From assembly GCA_963777755.1 (NCBI GenBank), contig CAVZSC010000032.1, positions 62,001 through 126,000 on the forward strand: 64,000 nucleotides of DNA, in the 5' to 3' direction. Below, in pieces: positions 17,352-25,445 of this stretch. Both the position numbers and the translations under genes were made by a program. Under the pieces are notes generated by a model. That model was not told the origin of the DNA and made no database searches. It saw nothing but the letters and a program-made list of their open reading frames with translations. The first letter of the stretch is position 1; each line of letters begins with the position of its first letter. The stretch is from DATFWC01 sp963777755. Its GTDB lineage: Bacteria; Pseudomonadota; Alphaproteobacteria; Rhizobiales; Xanthobacteraceae.

Positions 17352-18554
17352 ATGCTTGCTCGATCCCATGCCATCGCATTCTGCGTCGCTCTCTTCACCT
17401 CCGGGGCCGCCTCGGCTCAGGGCGCCATCAAGATCGGCGACATCAACAGCTACAAGGCCATGGCGGCCAATATGGGCCCGCATCGCAAGGGAAGCGATCT
17501 GGCCGTCGAGGAGGTCAACGCGGCCGGCGGCGTACTGGGAAAGAAGCTGGAGATCGTGTCGCGCGACGATGGCGCCAACCCGGGCGATGCGGTTCGCATG
17601 GCGGACGAACTGGTCCTCAAGGAGCGGGTCGACGTCCTGACCGGCACCATCCTGTCGCATGTCGGTCTCGCGGTCGCCGACTACGCCAAGCAGAAGAAGA
17701 CATTCTTTCTCGCGTCGGCGCCGCTGACCGACAAGATCGTCTGGGAATTGGGCAACCGCTACACCTTCCGCCTGCGGCCATCGACCTATACTCACGCCGC
17801 CGTGATGGTGCCGCATGCCGTCAAGCTCAAGCGCAAGCGTTGGGCCTTCGTCTATCCGAACTACGAGTACGGCCAATCGGCCGTCGCCACCTTCAAGGAT
17901 CTGCTGCGTAAGGCGCAGCCCGACGTCGAGTTCGTGGCCGAACTGGCACCGCCGCTCGGCAAGGTCGATGCCGGATCGGTCGTGGAGGCGCTCGCCAACG
18001 CCAGGCCCGATGCCATCTTCAACGTGCTGTTCGGCGCCGATCTCGCCAAGTTCGCTCGCGAGGGCAAGACGCGCGATCTCTTCAGGGGCGTCGAGGTGGT
18101 GAGCCTGCTTACGGGCGAGCCCGAATACCTGGATCCGCTCAAGGACGACGCGCCGGATGGCTGGTACGTGACGGGATATCCCTGGTACCTGATCAAGACT
18201 CCCGAGCACACGGCGTTCCTCGACGCCTACCAGAAGCGCTGGAACGACTTCCCGCGCATCTCCTCGGTCGTCGGCTATGCGACGATCAAGGCGCTCGCCG
18301 CCGGCATTGCAAAATCCGGATCGACCAGCACCGAAGCGCTCATCAACGCGTTCAGGGGGCTGGAGTTCATGTCGCCGTCCGGCAAGGTGACATTCCGCCC
18401 CCTCGACCACCAGTCGACACTCGGCCTCTATGTCGGCCGCACGGCCCTGCAGGGCGACAAGGGCGTGATGACGTCGCACGAATATCTGGATGGCGGGGCG
18501 TTCCAGCTGAGCGACGACGAGGTGCGCAGAAAGCGCCCAGCCGATTCGCAGTAG
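17352..18554 (+). CDS. Branched-chain amino acid-type ABC substrate-binding protein
   Basis: A 400-residue secreted binding protein of the Leu/Ile/Val (Peripla_BP_6) type. The signal peptide ends near ASAQG, and the mature part starts AIKIGDINSYKAMAANMG, then RDDGANPGDAV and YPNYEYGQSA. In Hyphomicrobiales these proteins often bind aromatic acids, amides or urea-like compounds rather than amino acids. It lies 64 bases after the Rieske gene. No permease or ATPase gene is present, so it must borrow a transporter or serve as a sensor. Confidence 0.85.
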   Translation: MLARSHAIAFCVALFTSGAASAQGAIKIGDINSYKAMAANMGPHRKGSDLAVEEVNAAGGVLGKKLEIVSRDDGANPGDAVRMADELVLKERVDVLTGTILSHVGLAVADYAKQKKTFFLASAPLTDKIVWELGNRYTFRLRPSTYTHAAVMVPHAVKLKRKRWAFVYPNYEYGQSAVATFKDLLRKAQPDVEFVAELAPPLGKVDAGSVVEALANARPDAIFNVLFGADLAKFAREGKTRDLFRGVEVVSLLTGEPEYLDPLKDDAPDGWYVTGYPWYLIKTPEHTAFLDAYQKRWNDFPRISSVVGYATIKALAAGIAKSGSTSTEALINAFRGLEFMSPSGKVTFRPLDHQSTLGLYVGRTALQGDKGVMTSHEYLDGGAFQLSDDEVRRKRPADSQ

Positions 18555-18631
18555 GCGGCTCCCGCCGATCTGGTGCCGGCGCTCGGCGCGGGATAGGGTC
18601 CGCCGATCCGCACCGAAAAGGATCGCTCCCC

Positions 18632-19264
18632 ATGACTCGCGCGACCGCCGTCCTCAAGCCGGGCGAGCCGGTGACCATGGCCCCAGCCGGACACATCAGC
18701 TTCGAGATCGAAGCCGGGCAGCGGCTCAAGCTCAGCCAGCCCGAGGGGGAGCAGGTCGCCGACCTGATCTCGTTCAATCGGGACGACGTGCGCGAGCTGC
18801 TGTCGATGCATTCGAGCCGCGCCGTCAATCTGAACTGGAAGCTCACCGCCCCGCACGTGCTCTACAGCAACCTGAGCCGTCCGATGTGGCAGATCGAGGA
18901 GGACCTCACGGGCGAGAACTACTGCGGCGGGGGCTACTGCAGCGAGCATCTCAACGTCGCGCGCTACGGCGACAAGGGCAAGGGCGCGGCGAACTGCCAG
19001 GCCAACCTCGAGAAGGCCGTGCGCGGCTACGGCCTGGACCGCTGGGGCTTCAACATCGACGCCTGCTTCAACGTCTTCATGACGGTCGCCTATGATGGCA
19101 ACGGCATGTGGGAGATCCGCGCACCCAAGGGTAAGCCGGGCGACTACATCGTCATGCGGGCCATGATGCCGCAGGTCGTCGCCATCTCCAACTGCCCGGT
19201 GCTGTTCAACGCCTGCAACAATTTCCGGCTCAAGCCGCTGGCGGTGGAGATCCTGAAGACCTGA
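18632..19264 (+). CDS. DUF1989 / urea carboxylase-associated family protein
   Basis: A 210-residue protein with the DUF1989 features: GQRLKLSQPEGEQVADLISF near residue 30, the Cys-rich ENYCGGGYCSEH, and NIDACFNVFM and NCPVLFNACNN near the C-terminus. The conserved Cys and His residues suggest metal binding. Members occur next to urea carboxylase or amine/amide catabolic genes; no enzymatic activity is firmly assigned. It is the third gene of the Rieske run, about 77 bases after the binding protein. Confidence 0.8.
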   Translation: MTRATAVLKPGEPVTMAPAGHISFEIEAGQRLKLSQPEGEQVADLISFNRDDVRELLSMHSSRAVNLNWKLTAPHVLYSNLSRPMWQIEEDLTGENYCGGGYCSEHLNVARYGDKGKGAANCQANLEKAVRGYGLDRWGFNIDACFNVFMTVAYDGNGMWEIRAPKGKPGDYIVMRAMMPQVVAISNCPVLFNACNNFRLKPLAVEILKT

Positions 19265-19266
19265 CG

Positions 19267-19434
19267 CTAGTGTGGCGGATTTGACGTTCCTATCAGCGTT
19301 GCGGCGACTTCCTACATAGGAACGTCAAATCCAAAGCCACACTAGAATCATATGGTTGCTAGTGTCCCTTTGGTTCCGACGTTCGTATGAGGGGGTGCCG
19401 CAAAGGGATACGAACGTCGGAACCGGGACACTAG
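19267..19434 (+). repeat. Compound palindromic repeat A-linker-B, copy 2 (intact)
   Basis: Type A unit 19267-19345, 13-base linker aatcatatggttg, type B unit 19359-19434, with CTAG at each of the four unit boundaries. Each unit can fold into a stem of over 20 base pairs with a TTT bulge in one arm. It starts two bases after the DUF1989 stop and ends ten bases before the ParA stop, so it may also act as a bidirectional terminator. Confidence 0.9.
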
Positions 19435-19444
19435 TGATCCATCG

Positions 19445-20134
19445 TCAGGATATTCCATGATCGTGCATTTGCGGCGCCTCGAGCGACAGCGCCTTGCGGC
19501 CCACGCGGTCGATGAAGCGAAGCAGCGCCTCATCCATCGCAATGGCAGTCGACCGCAATGTCGCATTGGCTGCCTCCCGCCCGGCGCGCCCGGTCGCCGA
19601 CAAGGACACGTATCCGTCCCGCTGCGGAAGCGCCGCGTCCAGCGCGACGATCTCGTTCATGCTGAGAATGGAGCGCGCCTGCTGCTCCTGTCGCGCCGAT
19701 CCCCCGGTGCGGCAGAACGCGACGGCCACGCGCGCGGAGGGGATTCCGGCAATCCGCAGTGATGCCACTACGTTCAGCGTGGGCGCGACGTCGTCGAGCG
19801 AGAAACTGCAGGGTAGAAAGATAACGTCGGCTGCCATCGCCAGATCGAGACTCAAACCGTCATGCTGCCCACGCGTGTCGATCACGACGTCATCATAACC
19901 GGGCGAAACCCGATCGAGCTTCTTCTCCTTGGAGAAGCGCGTGACGTCGATGGCGGGCTCGAGACGACGTGCCTGCCGTTGGGTCTGCCAACGCAGGCAG
20001 GTTCCTTGCTCGACGTCGAAATCCGCCAACAGCACTTTGCGCCCCGCACAGGCGAGGGCAACGGCGGTCGACCGCGCCAGCGTCGATTTCCCGACCCCGC
20101 CCTTCTGCGACATGAATAGTATTTGACGAGCCAT
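19445..20134 (-). CDS. Orphan ParA/MinD-type ATPase
   Basis: A 229-residue ATPase starting MARQILFMSQKGGVGKST. The deviant Walker A box has the signature Lys11 and Lys16; Walker A' is VVIDTRGQHDG, where Arg stands beside the usual Asp. IFLPCSFSLDDV is the switch/B-box equivalent. The length is that of small MipZ/ParA-like positioning ATPases. No parB or parS-like gene is adjacent, so chromosome partition is unlikely. It diverges from the CYTH-CHAD gene across 201 bases. The upstream Met at 20167 is also possible but lacks family similarity. Confidence 0.85.
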   Translation of the reverse strand: MARQILFMSQKGGVGKSTLARSTAVALACAGRKVLLADFDVEQGTCLRWQTQRQARRLEPAIDVTRFSKEKKLDRVSPGYDDVVIDTRGQHDGLSLDLAMAADVIFLPCSFSLDDVAPTLNVVASLRIAGIPSARVAVAFCRTGGSARQEQQARSILSMNEIVALDAALPQRDGYVSLSATGRAGREAANATLRSTAIAMDEALLRFIDRVGRKALSLEAPQMHDHGIS

Positions 20135-20335
20135 GGTCGGATCGCGTTTCGTTCGACTGATGGGCAACTCTCGGGCCGATCACGCATCTACCATGTGAAT
20201 CACGCGCCTGATCAGCCAACCCGTTTACTGACAAATATCAAATAGTTCGTCACAGGTACGTCATAATCGGGCGATTCGACGGAAAAGCACCCGACCCAAT
20301 CCAACCGCCCAGTCGCCGGACGAGCACCGCACGAG

Positions 20336-21916
20336 ATGGCGTTCCACCAGGAAATTGAGGTGAAACTGCGGGTCGCCCCCCCGGAGGTGGCCAAGATCCG
20401 CCGTTCGCCCTGGTGGCGAGGGCTCGAACCCGTCCGCCGTCAATCTCTCCGCAGCGTCTACTTCGATACGACCGACCGGGATTTGCGAGAGCGTGGCATC
20501 AGCTTGCGCACGGGGACCGACGGCAAGGCGATCGTTCAGACGGTGAAATTGACGAATGGCGCGCTCGATCCGGCATCGCGCCGGGAATGGGAGACGCTCG
20601 TTCCCGACCCCGTTCCGGACCCCTCGCTGGTCATCGACCCCGCCCTCCCGCAAGCCTTCCGCCGGCTGACATCAGCCGACCTGCACCCCGTCTTCGACGT
20701 CAACGTCAAGCGGGAGACGCGCCGTCTGGGATCGGGGATGACGAAAATCGACGTCTCCTTGGACGAAGGCTCCGTGGTCGCGGGACAAGACCTCGCGCCC
20801 GTGCATGAAATCGAGCTGGAACTGGTGTCCGGCGGACTGGACGAATTGTTCACGGAGGCGCGGCGGCTCAGCGACGCCGTCAATGGGCGGCTGCATGCCC
20901 GCACCAAGGCCGATACCGGCTATGCACTGAGCCTGAACGATCGCCGGCACTGGTCGCGCTCGCCAACGCTCTGCCTCACCGCATACCTGAGCGCAGAAGA
21001 CTCATTCCGGCTGATCGTCCGCAACACGTTTTCACATCTGACCGCGAATGACGACTGTGCGCGGCTCAATCTACATGTCGAGGGCGTGCATCAATGCCGG
21101 ATCGCGTTGCGCCGGCTCCGTTCCGCGCTCAAGACCTTCGGCCCGCTCCTGCGTCGCAAGCGCATCGCGGCGATCGAGGGCGAAGTGCGCTGGCTCGGCG
21201 CGATCCTCGGAATGGCGCGCGATCTCGACGTCCTGCAGACCGACCTGCTCGAGCCCGCGATCGCGGCGCTCGGAGACGCCGAACAGCTGGCTCCCCTCAT
21301 GGCCAGCCTGGAAGCCAAAAAGGCCTTCGCCTATGCGCGCGTGGGGGAAGCCTTGGCCTCGGCGCGGTACCGCCACCTGCTGATCGACCTTTGTGCCCTC
21401 GGATACAGCGGGGATCCCGGCAAGTCCACAGACGGCAAAGCGGTCCTTGAACAGCCGCTCCCCGGTTTTGCATCCGACGCGCTCTCCCGCCTGCACCGCA
21501 AGCTGCTCAAGCGCGGGCACGGGTTCGAGGCCTTGTCGCAGGAGGGGCGTCACGAAGTCAGAATTGCGCTCAAGAAGCTTCGCTACGCAGTGGATTTCTT
21601 CGAAGGCGTCTTCGACGAGGAGCGGACGAGAAAGTTCTTCAAGAAGCTGGCCAGGCTGCAGGAGGATCTCGGCGGCATGAACGACGTCATGGCGGCGGAG
21701 GCCCTGCTGGCGCGCCTCATCGGCGTAACGGCAGATGGCGGTGTGGAGCCGATTGCCCCGTCGGCGTCGCAGGCAAAGCTGGTGTTTGCGGCTGGTCGCG
21801 TTCTCGGCTGGCATCGCCGACGCGCCGCGGAGATCGACGCGCGATTGATCAAGGACTGGCACGCATTCGTTCGCGCCAAACCGTTCTGGCTCGGCGAAGC
21901 CCCCGTCGCCGCGTGA
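20336..21916 (+). CDS. CYTH-CHAD domain protein (triphosphate tunnel / polyphosphate-binding)
   Basis: A 526-residue two-domain protein. The N-terminal CYTH domain opens with HQEIEVKLRV (the ExExK motif, Glu6, Glu8, Lys10) and has VYFDTTDRDL and LRTGTDGK strands of the triphosphate tunnel. The CHAD domain (about 215-510) has the two histidine-basic helices VHQCRIALRRLRSALKTF and RHEVRIALKKLRYAVDFF. CYTH domains hydrolyse inorganic triphosphate; CHAD domains bind polyphosphate and target proteins to polyphosphate granules. Polyphosphate kinase 2 is the next gene, supporting a polyphosphate role. Confidence 0.9.
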   Translation: MAFHQEIEVKLRVAPPEVAKIRRSPWWRGLEPVRRQSLRSVYFDTTDRDLRERGISLRTGTDGKAIVQTVKLTNGALDPASRREWETLVPDPVPDPSLVIDPALPQAFRRLTSADLHPVFDVNVKRETRRLGSGMTKIDVSLDEGSVVAGQDLAPVHEIELELVSGGLDELFTEARRLSDAVNGRLHARTKADTGYALSLNDRRHWSRSPTLCLTAYLSAEDSFRLIVRNTFSHLTANDDCARLNLHVEGVHQCRIALRRLRSALKTFGPLLRRKRIAAIEGEVRWLGAILGMARDLDVLQTDLLEPAIAALGDAEQLAPLMASLEAKKAFAYARVGEALASARYRHLLIDLCALGYSGDPGKSTDGKAVLEQPLPGFASDALSRLHRKLLKRGHGFEALSQEGRHEVRIALKKLRYAVDFFEGVFDEERTRKFFKKLARLQEDLGGMNDVMAAEALLARLIGVTADGGVEPIAPSASQAKLVFAAGRVLGWHRRRAAEIDARLIKDWHAFVRAKPFWLGEAPVAA

Positions 21917-21918
21917 GG

Positions 21919-22085
21919 CTAGTGTCCCGGTTCCGACGTTCGTATCACTTTGCAGCACCCTCTCGTACGAACGTCGGAACCAAAGGGACACTAGCAAGCA
22001 TATGATTCTAGTGTGGCTTTGGATTTGACGTTCCTATGAAGGAATTGCCGCAATGCTGATAGGAACGTCAAATCCGCCACACTAG
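21919..22085 (-). repeat. Compound palindromic repeat, copy 3 (inverted B-linker-A)
   Basis: Type B unit 21919-21994, linker caagcatatgatt, type A unit 22008-22085. This is the reverse complement arrangement of the copy at 19267-19434. Together the two copies bracket the ParA and CYTH-CHAD genes as inverted repeats of about 167 bases. It sits between the CYTH-CHAD stop and the PPK2 stop, a place where it could terminate both. Confidence 0.9.
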
Positions 22086-22095
22086 CGCGCCGCCC

Positions 22096-23022
22096 TTAAA
22101 AGCGGTCCGGAACGTACATGTCCTGCGGGATCGGTCCGCGAATGTATTCGGGATTGCGCACGCGCGGCGGCAGGACCACGGAGGGGTGCTCGACCTCCCG
22201 GTAGGGGAACTGGCTCAGCAGGTGGCCGATGCAATTGAGCCGTGCCCGCTTCTTGTCCACCGCTTCGACGACCCACCACGGCGCTTCCGGGATATGCGTG
22301 CGCTCCAGCATCGCTTCCTTCGCCTTGGTGTACTGTTCCCATCGTGCGCGCGATTGCACGTCCATGGGGCTGAGCTTCCATTGCTTGAGCGGGTCGTGGA
22401 TGCGCATGAGGAAGCGGAAATGCTGCTCCTCGTCGGTGATCGAGAACCAGTACTTGATCAGCGTGACGCCGGACCGCACCAGCATGCGCTCGAACTCGGG
22501 AACCGAGCGAAAGAACTCCTCGACCTGCTCCTCGGTGCAGAAGCCCATCACCCGCTCGACGCCGGCGCGATTGTACCAGCTGCGGTCGAACAGCACGATC
22601 TCGCCGCCGGCCGGGAGATGCACCACGTAGCGTTGGAAGTACCACTGGGTGCGCTCGCGCTCGCTCGGAGCCGGCAGCGCCACGACGCGGCAGACGCGCG
22701 GATTGAGGCGCTGCGTGATGCGCTTGATCACACCACCCTTGCCGGCGGAATCGCGGCCTTCGAAGATCACCACCACCTTGCGCTGGTTGTGCTGCACCCA
22801 GTCCTGCAGCTTGACCAGCTCGCGCTGCAACCCCAACAGCTCCTTGAAATAGACGCGGCGGTCCACCGTTTCCCGCTCCGGACGATCGGCGAGCTCCGCG
22901 AGGATGCGCTCCAGGCGATCGTCATCCATCTCCATCTCGAGCTCTTCGTCGAAGCTGTCCTGCATCTCGGCATTGATGCGATCCTGCAGCGCACGCAAGC
23001 CATTCTGCTTGGGATCACTCAT
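22096..23022 (-). CDS. ppk2: Polyphosphate kinase 2
   Basis: A 308-residue PPK2 domain protein with Walker A FEGRDSAGKGGVIKRI, Walker B FDRSWYNRAGVERVMGF, and the lid region with Arg-rich RITQRLNPRVCRVVALPAP. Single-domain class I PPK2 enzymes transfer phosphate between polyphosphate and GDP/ADP. GGAGG lies eight bases upstream of ATG 23022. It converges with the CYTH-CHAD gene, giving a small polyphosphate locus. Confidence 0.93.
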   Translation of the reverse strand: MSDPKQNGLRALQDRINAEMQDSFDEELEMEMDDDRLERILAELADRPERETVDRRVYFKELLGLQRELVKLQDWVQHNQRKVVVIFEGRDSAGKGGVIKRITQRLNPRVCRVVALPAPSERERTQWYFQRYVVHLPAGGEIVLFDRSWYNRAGVERVMGFCTEEQVEEFFRSVPEFERMLVRSGVTLIKYWFSITDEEQHFRFLMRIHDPLKQWKLSPMDVQSRARWEQYTKAKEAMLERTHIPEAPWWVVEAVDKKRARLNCIGHLLSQFPYREVEHPSVVLPPRVRNPEYIRGPIPQDMYVPDRF

Positions 23023-23344
23023 CGAGACCTCCTTCCGCGGCGACTTTCCGCCTTCATCGATCCGTCATGCTTGCGCGCGCCATCTTACAAGGATGTGACA
23101 GGATGCACCCCACTGGTCGCGCGCTTACCGTTGCGCAGCCGATCCGCGCCGACCGAAGGACGCGGAGTACCCGTTCAACCTGAACCGGGAGGCTCCGGTT
23201 CCCTTTGCGGCCATGGCGATGGGGCGATCCGCCGCCCATGCCCCGATCCCGTCGGGCGCATCAACGTCCAGCCCGACGGCATCGCCGCTTGACGGCCCGA
23301 TCAATCCTTGCGAAGGTTTGTGAAATTTCAGATTTCAGGCCGGC

Positions 23345-24037
23345 ATGCACCCGATCCGCAAGGAAAGCATCACCGAGCAGGTGCGCGACATCCTGCAGCG
23401 CGAGATCGAGGCCGGCAACATCGAGCCGGGCGCGCGCATCTACGAGGAGAAGCTGGCGCAGCAACTGGGCATCAGCAAGACGCCGCTGCGGCTCGCGCTG
23501 CATCAGCTCAAGCAGGACGGCATCGTCCGCATCGCGCCGCGCCAGGGCATCTATCTCGCCGTCCCGACGCGCGAGGAGGTGACCGAGCTGATCGAGATGC
23601 GCGAGGTGATGGAGGGGCTCGCGGCGCGGCGCGCGGCGCGCCGCCGAGACCTGCAGGACATCGAGCGAATGCGCGCCTGCTTCGCAGGCTTCGGCGAAGC
23701 GAACGTGAACGAGCGGCGCTCGAAATACGCCAATGCGGACCACCGGTTTCACCGCGTCCTGGTGGCGGCCTCGGGCAGCAAGGAGCTGATCCGGGTGCTC
23801 GACGTCGTCAATCTGCGGCTGCACATGAACCGCATCCGACTGATCTTCAGCCGCGGGCACGATCTTGCGCCCATCCATCGCGAGCACATGGCGATCATCG
23901 ACGCGCTCGCCGCCGGCGATGCGCGCAAGGCGGAGTTGCTGGCGCGCGCGCATGTGCGCAACGTGCCGTGGCAGACCGTCATGGACGAGCTGGGAGGAGT
24001 CGCTCGGGCGGCGCGCTCCTCCGGCAGCGCCGCATAA
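23345..24037 (+). CDS. GntR-family regulator with FCD domain
   Basis: A 230-residue regulator. The winged-helix N-terminus contains ITEQVRDILQREIEAGNI and LGISKTPLRLALHQLKQDG. The C-terminal FCD ligand domain carries candidate metal-binding residues in ADHRFHRVL, and the His in HREHMAIIDAL. FCD regulators sense organic acids or similar catabolic intermediates. It is the first gene of the long plus-strand catabolic run and probably controls it; the ligand is likely the transported acid or a metabolite. Confidence 0.88.
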   Translation: MHPIRKESITEQVRDILQREIEAGNIEPGARIYEEKLAQQLGISKTPLRLALHQLKQDGIVRIAPRQGIYLAVPTREEVTELIEMREVMEGLAARRAARRRDLQDIERMRACFAGFGEANVNERRSKYANADHRFHRVLVAASGSKELIRVLDVVNLRLHMNRIRLIFSRGHDLAPIHREHMAIIDALAAGDARKAELLARAHVRNVPWQTVMDELGGVARAARSSGSAA

Positions 24038-24054
24038 CGGGCCGGGGCGGCACA

Positions 24055-24996
24055 ATGAAAGCCAGGATCGAGGCGCTCGGCTCCGGCGACCGTGCACGCC
24101 CCGCTCCGAACCGGCTCTCCGCCTTGAATGCGGCGCGCAGCCCGAGCGCCGGCATTGCCTTGATGCTGGTCAGCTGCACCCTGCTGGCGGCCGGCGACGC
24201 GACGGCGAAGTGGTTGTCGGCCACCTTCCCGGTCGGCCAGATCATCTGCCTGCGCGGAATCATCATCCTCGTCCTGCTGGCTGCGGTCTGCGGGCCGCAT
24301 GCGGTCACCGAGCTGCGGCCGCGGCATCCGCTCGGGCAGGCGTGGCGCGCGTTTTTTTTCGTCGCCGCCACCTTCCTGATGATCTGGAGCTTCAAGCTGC
24401 TGCCGCTGGCGACGGTCAGCGCCATCAGCTTCACGGCGCCGCTCATCATGGTGGCGCTTGCGCCGGTCATGCTGGCCGAGCGCATCGGCTGGCGCCGGTG
24501 GACGGCGGTGATCGCAGGGTTCATCGGCGTGCTGGTCATTGTTGCGCCCCAGGACGGGCGATGGGAGCCGATCATGCTGCTGCCGATCGGCGCCGCGATC
24601 TGCGGGGCCCTGCGCGACCTGCTCACGCGCCGGATCGCCGACAAGGAGTCGACGACCTCTCTGGTCTTCGTCGCGGTCGCCGCCACCGTGGCCGCCGGCG
24701 CGCTGACCCTGGCGCAGGGATGGGTGATGCCCGACGCGATGGACCTCATGCTGTTCCTCATGCTGGGCGTGATCCACGGCGCGGCCTACCTGATGCAGGT
24801 CGTGGCGTTCCGCGCTGCCGAGGCGGGCCTGCTCGCGCCGTTCAAATACACCCTGCTGATCTGGTCGATCGTCGCCGGCTTCCTGGTGTGGGGACACATG
24901 CCGACGCTGTTGATGCTGGCCGGCGCCGCGATCGTCATCGCCAGCGGTCTCTACGTCTGGCGCTACGAGCCGCGGGAGATCGGACCCAATGGATGA
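24055..24996 (+). CDS. EamA/DMT-family transporter
   Basis: A 313-residue membrane protein with about ten hydrophobic segments arranged as two EamA repeats: the first has SCTLLAAGDATAKWLS and SAISFTAPLIMVALAPV, the second GAAYLMQVVAFRAAEAGLL and PFKYTLLIWSIVAG. The DMT superfamily exports or imports small metabolites. ATG at 24055 is 17 bases after the GntR stop, so the two are one transcript. Whether it exports a toxic intermediate or imports substrate cannot be said. Confidence 0.85.
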   Translation: MKARIEALGSGDRARPAPNRLSALNAARSPSAGIALMLVSCTLLAAGDATAKWLSATFPVGQIICLRGIIILVLLAAVCGPHAVTELRPRHPLGQAWRAFFFVAATFLMIWSFKLLPLATVSAISFTAPLIMVALAPVMLAERIGWRRWTAVIAGFIGVLVIVAPQDGRWEPIMLLPIGAAICGALRDLLTRRIADKESTTSLVFVAVAATVAAGALTLAQGWVMPDAMDLMLFLMLGVIHGAAYLMQVVAFRAAEAGLLAPFKYTLLIWSIVAGFLVWGHMPTLLMLAGAAIVIASGLYVWRYEPREIGPNG

Positions 24997-25022
24997 TGCA
25001 GCAGCAAGAGGAGAAGAACCCA

Positions 25023-25433
25023 ATGGCTGTCACCCGTGAAGGCTACCAGCCGGCGAAGCTCATGACCCGCGTCATCGGCGGGCAGAAGCTCTACTGGCAC
25101 GTCCTGTCGGTCGCCGGCGGCAAGAGGATGATCTACGTCTCCGGACAGGTGCCGCGCGACCTCGACGGCAACGTCGTCGGCAAGGGCGACATGGCGGCCC
25201 AGATCGAGCGCGTCGGCGAGAACATCAAGATCTGCCTCGAGGAGGCGGGCGCGACCCTCGACGACGTCGTGAAGATCACGAGCTATACCACCGACATCGA
25301 CGAGTTCTTCCGCCACGCGGCGACGCGCAACCGCTATTTCGGCAACGCGATGCCGGCGAGCACGGCGGTCGAAGTACGGCGCCTCGCCCATCCCGACTGG
25401 ATGATCGAGATCGAAGCAACCGCGATCGTATGA
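25023..25433 (+). CDS. Single-domain RidA/YjgF-family protein
   Basis: A 136-residue member with VSGQVPRDLDGNVV, the helix NIKICLEEAGATLDDVVKIT and the closing strand WMIEIEATAIV. In E. coli RidA the catalytic Arg105 lies in PARSCVEV; the matching stretch here is PASTAVEV, with Ser instead of Arg. This suggests a non-deaminase Rid subfamily member. It starts 26 bases after the EamA stop and 12 bases ahead of a Bug receptor. GGAGAAG precedes the start. Confidence 0.88.
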   Translation: MAVTREGYQPAKLMTRVIGGQKLYWHVLSVAGGKRMIYVSGQVPRDLDGNVVGKGDMAAQIERVGENIKICLEEAGATLDDVVKITSYTTDIDEFFRHAATRNRYFGNAMPASTAVEVRRLAHPDWMIEIEATAIV

Positions 25434-25445
25434 CGGAGAAAACCC

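Noticed and set aside
19445..20134. Reading the ParA as a chromosome or plasmid partition gene
   Set aside because: No ParB, parS-like repeats, replication initiator or other plasmid features are present nearby.
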